Origin: Lentinus brumalis
Lineage: Eukaryota; Basidiomycota; Agaricomycetes; Polyporales; Polyporaceae
Direction: 5' to 3'
DNA length: 64,000 nt
Assembly: GCA_001792895.1 (NCBI GenBank)
Contig: MARA01000031.1
Coordinates: 310,001-374,000 of the forward strand
Shown here: piece by piece, positions 1 through 10,493 of the stretch
Numbering within the stretch: position 1 is the stretch's first letter
Layout: each line of letters starts with the position of its first letter
The notes under the pieces: generated by a model
What the model saw: only the letters and a program-made list of their open reading frames with translations
Told to the model about the DNA's origin: nothing
Databases searched by the model: none
Made by a program: the position numbers and the translations under genes

Positions 1-224
1 TCCTCCTCCTGCTGGTACCAAGATGGTGGCTGGGACGGAAGTCACGGTCACGCTGGCAAAGCCGGGCGCCTGTGTCAGGGCTCCTTTTCGTCTGCCTCCG
101 CCATCACCCCCTCCTCCTGACGCGCTCCATAGAACCCCGATACACCTCAAACAACAGTCCAACCATGGATACATCAAGTATGCTTCCAGATGACGAGTAA
201 TACCACTCAGTATAATCCAGGCGT
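1..224. other. Left-edge sequence, possible end of an off-window gene
   Basis: On the plus strand a Pro-rich frame is open from the left edge to a TGA near 198. It could be the last part of a gene that starts before the window, or it could be chance. No domain is recognisable. Confidence 0.2.
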
Positions 225-1997
225 ATGAGGGCACTGACTCGTCTTAGGGGTATCCTCCGCGCAGAGAGGCTGCAAGGACCGTACTACGGGCTACCATCGT
301 TGGATGCAGTCGACCTAGGCGACTCCGACTCTAAATTGCTCGTTCGGATGGACGACCTATGCAACAAGTTCTTCAGCATCTCCGCCCTCGTGAATACCCG
401 TGCACCGGTCAACCGATTGCCCAACGAGATTCTCCTCGAGATCTTCCTCGCCGTCCAGGCGGGAACGGAGGAAGGCACTGCCCCGGACTGGCCCGCGGTA
501 CTGCTGGTGTGTCGGCGCTGGTTCGCGGTTGCCGCTACGGCGCCGCATCTCTGGCGTGAGCTCGTTGTCGGCAAGAGCCTCAACCTCCTCCGCACAGGTC
601 TCGTTCGGTCGAAGGGGCTCACCATCGGTGTCTCCGTCATCAAGCGCGACGCTGTACCGGAAGCTGCGACGACGATCCTCCCTCATCTGCACCGCTTGCA
701 CAGTCTGTCGATCAGCTCGATCCACCAGAGGCACAAGGTCCACGTCGCCTCGCTCCTGCAGCACCCGATGCCTGTCTTGGAGCGTCTGACAGCGATCATC
801 GAGTCGCCGACAACCTGGGTCGTGAACGCCGAGAATCCCTCGCTCGGCATCCGCAGGATGCCCCTCCCAGTCGCCAAGTTCCCGAAATTGCGGTCCTTGA
901 CCGTCGAGAGGATCGCCATCCCCTCGGGCCCCGATGGAGTGTACAATCAACTTTCCGTGCTACACCTCTGGGCCCCGCTGATCCGCAACTACGCGATGTT
1001 CGTCGAGATTCTCCGTTCCTGCCGCAACGTTGAAGACCTCGGCCTAGAGCTCGGACAGGGTGGCGTGGACCCCAACATGGAGAAGGTAGTTCTCCCGAGG
1101 CTGCGCACCGTTCAGCTTCGCGGGTGGCGATGGTTTCTTCGCGACATCCTCCAGACCATCGTCATCCCTGCTTCGGTCGATATGTCTATCGAACTCGGTG
1201 GCCCAGAAGACGACGCTGTCCTACGCGAGCAAAGCATCTCCGCGACCCTCCCTCCGGACTATCAAACAGTATTGCCTATCTTCTCCTCTGTCACCGAGGT
1301 GCACGCCCAGGCGCGCGCGTCGGAGGACGTCCTAGTCGCGTATGCTCCGTCCGCTAACTTCCAGTCCGAGCGTCGGCGGCTCTCTCTTCGCATGCCCATT
1401 ATCCACAAGCTACGCGGAGAAGGCCTCGAGCCGTGGGAGGCACTGGCAGGTCCAGATGGCGAGGCGCAAGCGGCCGAAGACCCACGAGAAGTCGCACGGA
1501 GCCTCCGCCAACTCACCATCTTCTCCGTCGCTCCCGTGTCGACGCTGCATATCGACATCGAAGCCAGGCAGGAAGAATGCGTCGACTGGGGGTTGGTCCT
1601 CGGGAGCCTCCCGCGCCTGCGAGATGTGACTATCACTGCGCAAGGTCACGCCCCCGACCCCCGCGGCGTGCTTGGCGCACTGCCGTGGCAACGCCTCCGT
1701 GTCGTCCGCGTCCGCAGGTTCCGAGCAACCCCAGATACTTACAAAGACGATCACCTGTTCGATCTGATAGGTCGCACTCTCCCTTTCATGGCTGTGTGTC
1801 TGGTTGACAGGGCGCAAAAGGGAGGCGGAAAGCTGGAGGAGCTCGTGCTCGACCTGGATTGCCTGGACGAGCAGCAGTGGGCAGAGGTCGAGGTGCGTAC
1901 CAGGGCCGCCCGGCAAATTTTCGCGGACCTTGTCGGAGAGTTTGAGTACAGGGAGCAGCAGGGTTGGCGAGATGTATTCACATACAAGGATTCTTGA
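225..1997 (+). CDS. F-box A, F-box/leucine-rich protein
   Basis: A single-exon frame of 590 codons. The F-box lies at about residues 58-110, with a core LPNEILLEIF, then LLVCRRWF and a LWRELVV helix. The rest is an irregular leucine-rich region typical of basidiomycete F-box proteins, which are expected to recruit substrates to an SCF ubiquitin ligase through Skp1. The C-terminus has LVLDLDCLDE and ends in TYKDS. The first ATG at 225 is used. The inverted copy A' (50787-51771) has a plausible extra 5' exon, so the true start here may differ, and Met43 is a second option. The gene is apparently intact, unlike A'. Its substrate cannot be inferred. Confidence 0.85.
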   Translation: MRALTRLRGILRAERLQGPYYGLPSLDAVDLGDSDSKLLVRMDDLCNKFFSISALVNTRAPVNRLPNEILLEIFLAVQAGTEEGTAPDWPAVLLVCRRWFAVAATAPHLWRELVVGKSLNLLRTGLVRSKGLTIGVSVIKRDAVPEAATTILPHLHRLHSLSISSIHQRHKVHVASLLQHPMPVLERLTAIIESPTTWVVNAENPSLGIRRMPLPVAKFPKLRSLTVERIAIPSGPDGVYNQLSVLHLWAPLIRNYAMFVEILRSCRNVEDLGLELGQGGVDPNMEKVVLPRLRTVQLRGWRWFLRDILQTIVIPASVDMSIELGGPEDDAVLREQSISATLPPDYQTVLPIFSSVTEVHAQARASEDVLVAYAPSANFQSERRRLSLRMPIIHKLRGEGLEPWEALAGPDGEAQAAEDPREVARSLRQLTIFSVAPVSTLHIDIEARQEECVDWGLVLGSLPRLRDVTITAQGHAPDPRGVLGALPWQRLRVVRVRRFRATPDTYKDDHLFDLIGRTLPFMAVCLVDRAQKGGGKLEELVLDLDCLDEQQWAEVEVRTRAARQIFADLVGEFEYREQQGWRDVFTYKDS

Positions 1998-2586
1998 ATT
2001 CACTTGAATGCAGGAGGACCCCAGAGTTGTATGGGCGACTTCGAGGACTCCGACTCGTCCATCGGACGAAGAGGCTGGGAGCGCTTGCATCGAGTCCCTG
2101 CGATACATAACCGGTTGGAGGCTGCATGCAATCCTGGACGGATGTATTATGTTTCGGGGTAGATCTCGCTGTCCTTTTCAGACGGTCGTTCGTGAAGGAC
2201 TGATCAGACACGACTCTGGCCAGTGGATGATCACGAAAATTGAATGATGTCTGAGGCGCTTATCTATTGCGACTGCGCTGACGCGGCGTCTACCATCGTC
2301 TTTCCGACCAACGACTCAAGAGTCGTATGTTGTGCGTGTAGTTGGTACGTACTGTACTCTCATGTCTTTGGCAATTGCTCACATGTCAGCGAAGAACAAC
2401 TGTAGCTGGTCCTCCATCACCGCGAGTCCTGATCAAGTCGGTGTCGCAATTACCGACCACTTTTCGAATATTGATACACAATCTGAGCCCCAAGAAGCGA
2501 TCACAAAGTGTGTCATACATAGCCTTGCAGCCTTTGTAGTCTTTACTGACGGATACCTCAGTAGGGAACCACAGTGCCTCGCCGGG
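1998..2586. other. Spacer between F-box A and F-box B
   Basis: No gene is supported. A GTACGT donor near 2345 and a TCAG near 2388 outline a possible short 5'UTR intron of F-box B. The B frame is open upstream from 2332, but that stretch does not resemble F-box sequence. Confidence 0.35.
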
Positions 2587-4278
2587 ATGGGTACCACGAA
2601 TGGTGGAGCGGGATTGGTGGCGGACAAGACCTCACCGCTGCAGCTCCGTACGCAGGCCGACGTCACCGAGCAATTGAACGTCATCAAGTCTAAGCGGCAA
2701 GAATTGCAAGACGCGCTCCGAGCTCTAGATGCCGATGAAGTGCGCCTGCGCAGGCTGTGGAACTCCTTCCTACCGGTCAACCAACTCCCCAACGAGCTGC
2801 TCGTTCGCGTCTTTCAGCTCAGCGCTGTCGACTACGAACTCTGGCCATGCCGTCTCCGGCGCGACATGATATGGGTCCGCCTCATGCTCGTCTGCTCATA
2901 TTGGCGGGACGTCGCATGCGCGGCGCCGACGCTCTGGGGTACAATCGGAATCACTGGGAATGTGCCGGAATGGTTGAATCTTTGCCTGGATCGCTCAGCC
3001 AACACAAAACTTCACATTCACTTGTCCAAACCCTCACCAGAGATGATGCAGGCAGTCGCTGCCCATGCTGAACGTATCGAGGCTATCAGTATCAGTTGCC
3101 CGGACCAATCACGCACCCTTTCGCAAACCTTCTTCCATCGCCCCATGCCGATCCTCCAGGACCTCTCCATATCCGCCACGGATCGTGACACGCGCATCAC
3201 CCTCCAGATGCTTTCCGCCCACTATCCCGCTCTGTCCTCCCTGCACCTCTCCCACGGCGAACTCCCCTCGGACATCCACCTGTACGCTGGTCTGCGGGAG
3301 CTAATCCTGTCCGACTGCGGTTATGGCTCAAGTCCAACTCTGTCGCAGTTCTTAGCAGCTCTCCGTGCATCCACGTGCCTCGAAAGACTCAGTATCACCA
3401 ATGTCCTGGACGGCCTTTCGGGCAGGGATGTATCTGGGTTCCTCCCTGTGGCTCTGCCTCACTTGTCCAGCTTTCGCCTTTCCCACAACTGGCCCTCGTA
3501 CGGACTCACGTTCCTATCACATCTACGCATCCCGCCCACATGTTACGTGGAGATCTTCGTAACGCCCCACGCCGAGAACTTTGCCCTAGAGCCGGAGGGT
3601 CAAACGATCGCGGCACTACTGCCGGAGAACATTACCGAGGTGCTGCCGGTACTGCCCTCCGTCACCGCGCTGGAACTCGAAATGACCGATGGCGACTATG
3701 CTATACGGGCAGTGCCTCCTGGCTCCGATGGGATTCGGGGTACCGTTCTGTTCGGCTTGGTCTCCGAGGGGCAGCCCGTTGAGGACTGGTCGACAAGCCT
3801 CTCGCTTGGCCTTAGAGAGCTCGCCCAGGTGTTCCAGGGTCTCCCGGTGACGCGGTTGCGTGTAAAAGGAGACCACCGCAGCTCCTACCTGCCGGATGCC
3901 TGGTGCGAGGTATTCAGAACGTACCCGATGTTGGAAACTCTCGAGCTCACGGGTTCGGGGTCGCCTACACGGACGTGGACCGGGTTACGCATGGCAGCAC
4001 CCAATGTCGCCCACCAATCGGGTCACGGATTGCCGGCGACCGCTTGTCCTAGACTGCGGACGGTCATCGTGGACGGGATGGACATGATGGTATCGCAGAG
4101 GTTCTTTGAGGAGTTGCTGGCTTGCCTCCGTCATCGTGCCCGGCAAGGAGCGCGCCTCGAGAGCTTGCGTCTGAAGTTGAGAGCCGATCACGCGCACTTT
4201 GACAAGCTTAGGCGCAAGTACTGGGCACAGGTGGAGGAACTGGTCGGGAGCGTCTCGTACGACGTCTACAACTTGTAG
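2587..4278 (+). CDS. F-box B, coiled-coil plus F-box/leucine-rich protein
   Basis: This single-exon gene has 563 codons from the ATG at 2587. Upstream in-frame ATGs exist from 2332, but the sequence before 2587 looks non-coding. The N-terminus has a heptad-like helix (about residues 20-50), followed directly by an F-box with core LPNELLVRVF and LMLVCSYWRDVA. An irregular leucine-rich region follows. This order, a helix then an F-box, is common in Agaricomycete F-box proteins and implies an SCF adaptor role. It converges on the NmrA-like gene. Its mirror-image counterparts are B' (46268-47743) and B'' (48570-50159), which share the WL..CLDRS-type segment after the F-box but are clearly diverged. 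Substrate unknown. Confidence 0.83.
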   Translation: MGTTNGGAGLVADKTSPLQLRTQADVTEQLNVIKSKRQELQDALRALDADEVRLRRLWNSFLPVNQLPNELLVRVFQLSAVDYELWPCRLRRDMIWVRLMLVCSYWRDVACAAPTLWGTIGITGNVPEWLNLCLDRSANTKLHIHLSKPSPEMMQAVAAHAERIEAISISCPDQSRTLSQTFFHRPMPILQDLSISATDRDTRITLQMLSAHYPALSSLHLSHGELPSDIHLYAGLRELILSDCGYGSSPTLSQFLAALRASTCLERLSITNVLDGLSGRDVSGFLPVALPHLSSFRLSHNWPSYGLTFLSHLRIPPTCYVEIFVTPHAENFALEPEGQTIAALLPENITEVLPVLPSVTALELEMTDGDYAIRAVPPGSDGIRGTVLFGLVSEGQPVEDWSTSLSLGLRELAQVFQGLPVTRLRVKGDHRSSYLPDAWCEVFRTYPMLETLELTGSGSPTRTWTGLRMAAPNVAHQSGHGLPATACPRLRTVIVDGMDMMVSQRFFEELLACLRHRARQGARLESLRLKLRADHAHFDKLRRKYWAQVEELVGSVSYDVYNL

Positions 4279-4416
4279 TGATACATACAGCAGAACTTTA
4301 AGTAAGTAGTAGCATCGCAAACCCTGCACCATACGCTGATGTTAACTTCGCAAGCGCAGCAATATGATGCACAAAGAGGCTTCGCATCCATTACGAATGT
4401 ATTGAATACAAGAGAA

Positions 4417-4890
4417 TCATATAAACGAATCCTCGATGACTATCATATTCAAGTTTACCCGAGCGAAGCGAAACTCATCCTGGATCTCCTCACACAACTC
4501 AGAATCCCAGAAGGCTTGCACCTCGATGTACAGGTCGAAGAGGAAGAGACCCATGTTGGCATGAGCTCGCAGGCATTGGCAATCTGTGACTCGAGCTGAA
4601 GAGCCATCAAACGACTCGTTCCACTTCCCGAGCATGATTCGCATCCTGTGAAGCTTTGGCAGCACGGTGGAATGATCTTGACCCGACTGGGACGCTGACG
4701 ATTGTTCGTCACAGGAGTGCACAGGAGTAAGGAGCGCGAGGAAGGTAGGAGTCTCGGGAGTGTGTATTTCATCGTACTCGAGGTCAGTGATGCCTGGGAA
4801 ATGACGGAAAATACGAGCGCGGGCGTTGAGGTTCTTGAGCTCATGCGTAGTCAGTAAGTACGCACATCCGGAATAAGTCCTCAGTATCAC
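4417..4890 (-). pseudogene. Relic of an F-box/leucine-rich C-terminus
   Basis: The minus strand has about 157 open codons that read like the end of an F-box/leucine-rich protein: a leucine-patterned stretch, LPKLHRMRI, then a helix before the stop. There is no F-box or start, because the upstream side is taken by the 3' end of the NmrA-like gene. I read it as a truncated remnant. The right arm has no room for it, since NmrA' and B' are only 178 bp apart. A chance frame remains possible. Confidence 0.4.
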
Positions 4891-4913
4891 ACAGCTGACG
4901 CCCTTTCCCGTGA

Positions 4914-6173
4914 CTAGAGCCTCGATATGCGGTCCAGATCGAGACGAGGGTACTTACCGTCCTGCATATTCTTCAGCAGGTCCGTGTTGATGTCGCCCGT
5001 ATACCCCGTCTCCCGCATCCAGCTCTCCAGCGTATGTCCGAGCGGGTTGACGCGCCGGTTCCACTCAAGATCGCGCGTAATCAGGTCGTCGCGGTACCCC
5101 GCCCACCAGCACGAGAAGTTCTCGCGCCAGGTCGTCGAGCCGTCGGCAACGCCTTGCTTCTCGTTCGCGAGCGGCTTGCTGATGTCGTCCTGGTCCCACA
5201 GCGCGAACCATCCGTCTATGGTGAGCGGCACGTAGACGGCGGGCTTGCCGGTGACCTTGGCGAATGTCGAGACGAGGGTCGGCCAGTCGACCCAGTCGCT
5301 CGCGACCTCGAGTTCGCGCGCCGAGGTATCCTTGCGGTGGTCGAAGATGTGGCGGGCGAAGAAGCCGACGTCTGCGAGTGTGACGAAGGGGACGTGGCCG
5401 TTGCCGACCGGCGTCGCGAAGACATAGGTACCGTCGGCCCGCTTGTTAAGTGGGCCCATCATGGGCTGCGAGCGGCGGTCGTTCAGTTGGGTGTCAGAAG
5501 GGGCGAAGGTAGATATACGCACAATGTTTAGCATTTCCATGTACACCACCGTAGAGAGGATGCTCCACGACATGGTGTTGTCACTGACAACCGAGGACTG
5601 CGCTCGCATCCAGTCACTAACTCGAGCCTTCCCGTCTTCATGTTCACAACGGTAGATAGGATTGTATCCTCCTTTCTGTATTCCAACCATGAGTGAGCGA
5701 TAGACGCAACAGAGTACCGAACGAACAGACCTTGGTTGAGTAGTCCGAACCGCTCCACACGTAGTGCTGCAGCGTTCCAATCTGCTTGGCCAGTTCGAAG
5801 ATGCGCATGCCGATGAATATCTCCTTCTCTTCCCCGAGCGTGAAACTGTCTGTATTGACGAACACCCCGTAAGCACCCGCCATGGCGGCGAGCACACTGG
5901 TAAAGTCATCGACCGAACCTGCGGCGGAAATGTGGCTGAGCAAACAGAGATGATGCAATCCAAAGGGCACATACCCTTCACAACCTCGACACCATTCTTG
6001 GCAATCTCTTTGGCCCGGGAGCTGGTCGTGTCCCGAGTAAGGACACGCACGGAGTATGGAGACGGAGAACCGTCAGCCGACGGTTTGAGTAAGGCATCGA
6101 CGACGGCCAGGCCTTGCGCGCCAGTGCCTCCGATGACGAGGATGACCTTCTTTGAGAGTGCGTCAGAGGACAT
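4914..6173 (-). CDS. NmrA-like NAD(P)-binding protein, left copy
   Basis: Four exons on the minus strand: 6173-5975, 5918-5731, 5675-5523 and 5465-4914, giving 363 aa. The N-terminal Rossmann motif is VIGGTGAQG. Later conserved blocks are NTDSFTLGEEKE, LQHYVWSG, GGYNP and DGTYVFATPVGNGHVPF, as in NmrA-like and isoflavone-reductase-like proteins. These bind NAD(P)(H) as redox sensors or reduce small molecules. The third intron is 57 nt, phase 0 and free of stops, so unspliced RNA stays in frame. The start is set at MSSDA, which is conserved with the right copy, because the upstream in-frame codon is TTG. Exons 2 and 3 are exactly as long as in NmrA'. It is divergent from the FMO gene with about 1.6 kb between. 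Substrate unknown. Confidence 0.88.
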   Translation of the reverse strand: MSSDALSKKVILVIGGTGAQGLAVVDALLKPSADGSPSPYSVRVLTRDTTSSRAKEIAKNGVEVVKGMCPLDCIISVCSATFPPQVRSMTLPVCSPPWRVLTGCSSIQTVSRSGKRRRYSSACASSNWPSRLERCSTTCGAVRTTQPRSVRSVLCCVYRSLMVGIQKGGYNPIYRCEHEDGKARVSDWMRAQSSVVSDNTMSWSILSTVVYMEMLNIVRISTFAPSDTQLNDRRSQPMMGPLNKRADGTYVFATPVGNGHVPFVTLADVGFFARHIFDHRKDTSARELEVASDWVDWPTLVSTFAKVTGKPAVYVPLTIDGWFALWDQDDISKPLANEKQGVADGSTTWRENFSCWWAGYRDDLITRDLEWNRRVNPLGHTLESWMRETGYTGDINTDLLKNMQDGKYPRLDLDRISRL

Positions 6174-6852
6174 ATCCACGGGAGCGCGAGGGTGAGGTTC
6201 TGCAGTTGACAAGATGAGCTCACGCCTTATAACCGTCCGAGTAGTAGTCGGTCAGTGCATGGGAAGTGCCCGAGACTGCGTTTGCCTCCTTGCTCAGCCG
6301 GCCGGCGAGAAGGCGGGGTACGTGTGCTCGTTTGCCCTAACTGTAAGTGATCATTGCAATGGAAGTCGTGTGTCGTCGTATGGCTGCCCTCGGGCATAGT
6401 GCGCGGGCTGAGGTGCTCGTCCTTCCGATGACGCACAGGGATCGTCGTGCGAAAGCAGCGTCGACTCATCCTATCAGGCTCCCGTCCACTGGAAGAGAGA
6501 TCCTTGAAATCCAAAACAACTGGCTATGAGCAGTAGTGTTGTGACTCAGTCTTTTCGACATAGTACCTGGTAACTTGGCACTTACCGCTTCCTCGAAGCG
6601 CGAGGTCACAGCGTCATAGAAAACTGTCCCATCACAAAGAGTACACTCCTCTTCATCCGCAACCACCTTAAGTGTTCATGAGCCTGCAAGCAACGGCGGC
6701 AACGACGAAAATGAGTAAACTGATTCTCAACGTTTTTGGTCCCAAGCCTGTGTAGCTGCAGTGTTGGCGCAAAGTATTCCGGTATATACAGGGAGCAGTG
6801 CTTGCTAATTACTCGGAAGCAAACAGTGTGTCAAGCTTAGAGACGGAGGATG

Positions 6853-6884
6853 AAGAGGAGGAGGAGGAGGAGGAGGAGGAGGAG
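6853..6884 (+). repeat. (AGG)n microsatellite
   Basis: About ten AGG/GAG units in a row in the NmrA/FMO promoter gap. It is a purine tract on one strand. No matching tract is seen in the corresponding right-arm spacer. Confidence 0.9.
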
Positions 6885-7621
6885 ACCGGATCAGTTCTGC
6901 ACATGAGCGCTTGTCGGCCACGTGTCAAGCTTGTCAAGGGCGGTCGGAACAATACGAACGTGAAGTAAGTATGTATCAGCTCTCACCACGACCATCATCT
7001 GTTGCGTGAAGGTGAGTAGGTCAATGAGTGCAGCTTGCGCCCCAAATATCTAACATGCGGTTCTCCCAGACTCCCGAGCTTACTTATCGTTACTCCGAGT
7101 CGGACCATCCCCGGTGAAGCATGCCAGTGTGTCTCGTACAAACGACGGCCGTAGTATTGTTCGCTATGACGAGGAAAGGTTGATGGACATGTCAAAAGGT
7201 GACTTCGTACTTCACAAGTAAGTACAAGATCGCGGCCAACCGCCGGAGGAGTCCCTATTGCCCTGACTGGTGCGTATGTCAATCTTGAGAACCCCAGTTT
7301 TCTGGCTGAGCAATGGCCGAGTCAAGGCTGAGTGCATGAGACACGACGGTTCATGACGAATGAAATATGAGCGAGCAGCACGCTGCGCCCCCATTCAGGT
7401 CGCCCACGTCATATGGTATGTTCCTTGGCTGACAGAGGGGCATGAAATACTGCATGGCGAGTCTGTGTTCCCATAGACCTCGATCGGAGGGATGAGTCTC
7501 TCACGTCATCTCCCTGCATAGAACCACAGTCTGCCTCTTTTGGTGCTGGCGTCTGGCTCCGATAATCAGCAAGCTCCATTTGACGTGCCTTCGCATCATG
7601 CTAACCGGCGCCGCTCCTCAG

Positions 7622-7628
7622 TATATAA
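7622..7628 (+). promoter_or_regulatory. TATA box of the left FMO gene
   Basis: TATATAA lies 126 bp upstream of the FMO ATG. No equivalent is visible before the right FMO copy. Confidence 0.55.
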
Positions 7629-7753
7629 GACTACGTCCTCTCCAGCCCTTACCGAGTACGCTACTGATTGACCCTGTTACTGGTACTGTCTACTCACTAA
7701 GTACTGAATTCTCTAGGCATCACCGCTAGGCAGACCTTCTAGCTGTTCCCTCA

Positions 7754-9959
7754 ATGACTCTCGACGTCAGTCTCATAGCGTCAAACTGGCTCTCAGCGCT
7801 GGGATCCGCCCTTCGTAGCGGTGACGGGTCGGTCGTCGCCGCGCTGTTTCTCCCGGACGGGTGGCTCCGAGACGTCCTCGTCTTCAGCTGGGACATGCAC
7901 ACCATCCAAGGTCGAGATAACATCGTCACGCATGTCGCCAACTCCCTGAAGGAAGACTATATCACGAATGTCCGGCTTGACGACACTCCGGAGCTCGAAC
8001 CACGCGTCCGTAAAGTACCCCTTTCTCAAAACATGTCCAGCGTCGAGTTCGGCTTCCGTTTCGAGCTCCCTCATGGTGCTGGTCGCGGGTTGGCCAGGCT
8101 CGTGCAGGACCAGGACGGCACTTTTAGGGCGTTCGCCGTCGTCTTGACCCTGCATGATCTACACAGACCCGAGGACTCGGGGTCGGGCAGGTTGTCGTCT
8201 TACAAGGACGATGTGACAGTAGCCTCAGGCAAACACGTGGAGAGGGAAGATGCGGAGTGCGCTAGTCAGGTCGAGAAGGATCCATACGTTCTCATCGGTA
8301 CGCACTCGAGGTTCATTCGTGGGCTATCGCTGATGCTTTCAATACACTTACGTGTACTAGTCGGTGGGGGGCACAGTGGTCTTGAAGCCGCAGCACGTTT
8401 CAAACGGGTAAATATCCGGTGTCTGGTCATCGAAAAGAACGCCCGCATCGGGGACAACTGGCGAATGCGGCACCCGAGTTTGACGCTAGAGTCCTGCAGA
8501 CGCCACCACACCTGTACGTCCACCAGGAGTTCAACAACATTCTATCTTACACCATCCAATACTGATCCAATTCTTTCAAGTGTTATATCAACCCTTCCCT
8601 GCAGACTGGCCCGAGTACACCCCGCGCGATGAACTCGCCGACTGGCTGGAAGGATATGTTTGCACTCAGTCTCTTGTTGTCTGGACGGAATCCGAGTTCC
8701 GAGGGCACCCTCGGTACGACGGCCGCGCTGGCCGGTGGGATGTTGAAGTCGTCCGCGCCGGTGTCGAAACTCGACTGCGTCCGTCCCACATCGTCATCGC
8801 TACTGGAATGCTCAGCCATCCCCTCATCCCCGCGTTCGCCGATCTGGAGCAATTCCAAGGCCGCCTCATGCACTCTTCGGAGTTTCGCGGCGGATCCCCA
8901 TTCACTGGAAAGCAAGTGGTCGTCATCGGAGCAGGCGATAGCTCCATCGACATCTGCGCGGACCTCGCGCATAGTGCTCAGTCTGTAACCATGGTCCAGC
9001 GGTCGACGACGTGCGTCATCACCCGGGACAACTTCAACGTGATCATCAAGGAGATGTTCCCTGAGGACGAGCCGCTCGACGTCTCCGATCTGCGACTCGT
9101 CGCCCTGCCGTTTCTCTTGCTGGAGAAACTGTCGGTCGCGAGTCGTCAGGCTACTATGGACGCTCATAAGGAAGTATTCGACAACTTGCGCAAAGGCGGC
9201 TTCAGCATCGCGGATGCTGGCGGCAACCCGTACGTCATGCATTTCCGAAGGCAAGGAGGTGCGTCCACAGTGGCTAGTCTCTTGCATTGACAACCTAAAT
9301 CTGCCTGGCACTCGGACACCAGCCTTTTGTGAGCACCTCGTCCCCTTCCACCCGTTGGAGCTGCACTGACAGGTCGCAATGAAGGGTTGGACAAAGGAGG
9401 GGCCGCTCTTGTAGGGGATGGACATATCAAGGTTGAGAGCGGGAAGTCGGTCGAGCGATTCACCAAGACTGGGCTGATCTTGAGCGACGGCACCGAGCTT
9501 CCTGCTGATCTCGTCGTCTTTGCGTACGTGTCTTCTTCCCTGCTGCTTCGTGAATATACACGAGATGCTGATATAAGTTCGGCAGGACGGGCTATACGCC
9601 GATGCGCGAGCCTAACACGGAGCTGCTGGGCCCGGACGTCATGAAGCACGTCGGTCCTGTAGGCGGGATGGACGAGGAAGGGGAGCTCAACGGTCTGTTT
9701 CGCCCTTGCGGTCATCCAGGAGTAAGCTTACTCTACGCTTGTCATATATGTCGAACACGCTGCTAACGCTGTCTGATTGCAGCTCTGGTTCGCTGCCGGA
9801 GACTTCTTCTATTCCCGTTTCTTCTCGAAGCCGCTGGTGCGTGAAAAGGTCACGGTGGGACGATCGTCTTAGTACTGACTTCGTCGGTCTTCGCAGGCGC
9901 TGCAGATCGAAGCAATCAAACTAGGGACTCTCCACCAAGACCCGGAGCCCAAGGGTTGA
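7754..9959 (+). CDS. Flavin monooxygenase with N-terminal NTF2-like domain, left copy
   Basis: Eight exons: 7754-8297, 8361-8513, 8581-9258, 9323-9328, 9385-9523, 9586-9721, 9783-9836 and 9897-9959, giving 590 aa. Residues 1-150 look like an NTF2/SnoaL-type domain. A FAD site, VGGGHSGLEAA, starts near residue 182. After it come GDNWR and the LLYQPFP-DWP block, then the NADPH site VIGAGDSSIDI and the FMO motif FATGYTPM. This fits a class B flavin monooxygenase that oxygenates a soft nucleophile using NADPH and O2. Exon 4 is a 6-nt micro-exon, also present in the right copy. Six of the eight exon lengths (153, 6, 139, 136 and 54 nt, plus matching intron phases) agree with FMO'. It appears intact. 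The substrate cannot be told. Confidence 0.9.
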
Positions 9960-10475
9960 ATGCTAGATTGCCATGCTAGTGTGTGCGGCGATGGCTTGAT
10001 TACTTATAACGCTCTGTCAGTAATTCATGACCACGAACACGGCAATTCGTCATATGGAGATATTTGCGTTTGAGTAGTAGAGACCTTCAACTCAGTAAGG
10101 AGTCATGGCCGAGAACCGTCCTATCAGTGCTAAGTACTTCATATCTCTCCGCCGCAAGCCTACGAGGGCGAAGAAGGGAGCGTGTGGTTGGCCGCGCAAG
10201 GTCCCGTCGATCCCCTCATCAGCGGGCCTTCAGCAGGACAACGTACGCACAGCATGCATCATCCGAGCTGTCGAGCTAGAAGTGTACCGGCACTACGAGG
10301 GATGAAGAGCATGCAACACCGGGGAGGCGGGGTACAGCAAAACGTGAAGCATCGATTCGGGTTATCTACAGCGTTACGACAGGATTCTCGCATACCATGA
10401 TATCATAGTCAGTGGTATCGGTTACGGCTACGCAGGATATACTACTTTGCTATGCAACTTTTTGTGTGGGTGGAT

Positions 10476-10493
10476 GGACGGACGGACGGACGG
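10476..10493 (+). repeat. (GGAC)n microsatellite
   Basis: Four GGAC units plus a partial unit, in the spacer 3' of FMO. Confidence 0.85.

Larger units (their letters stand above)
6174..7753. promoter_or_regulatory. Divergent promoter region between NmrA-like and FMO
   Basis: This 1.6-kb gap separates two divergently transcribed genes and must hold both promoters. It contains an AGG-repeat tract (6853-6884), a TATA box for FMO (7622-7628), and a TTATAA about 60 bp upstream of the NmrA start. No coding sequence is convincing. Co-regulation of the pair is inferred only from the arrangement, which is kept in the right arm. Confidence 0.5.
225..9959 (+). repeat. Left arm of a large inverted segmental duplication
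   Basis: This arm carries F-box A (+), F-box B (+), NmrA-like (-) and FMO (+). The same four families recur in mirror order and opposite orientation at 40170-51771. NmrA and FMO match their partners closely in protein sequence and in exon lengths. A matches A' over its N- and C-terminal parts. B and B'/B'' share architecture but are more diverged. The arms are old enough that introns and spacers no longer align by eye. Confidence 0.85.

Noticed and set aside
4952..4957. GTAAGT donor-like site near the end of NmrA-left
   Set aside because: The frame continues to a stop 40 bases on that matches the end of the right copy, and no acceptor fits. The right copy lacks the site.
4914..9959. NmrA plus FMO as a full secondary-metabolite cluster
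   Set aside because: No synthase, transporter or pathway regulator lies nearby. Two oxidoreductases alone do not make a cluster.
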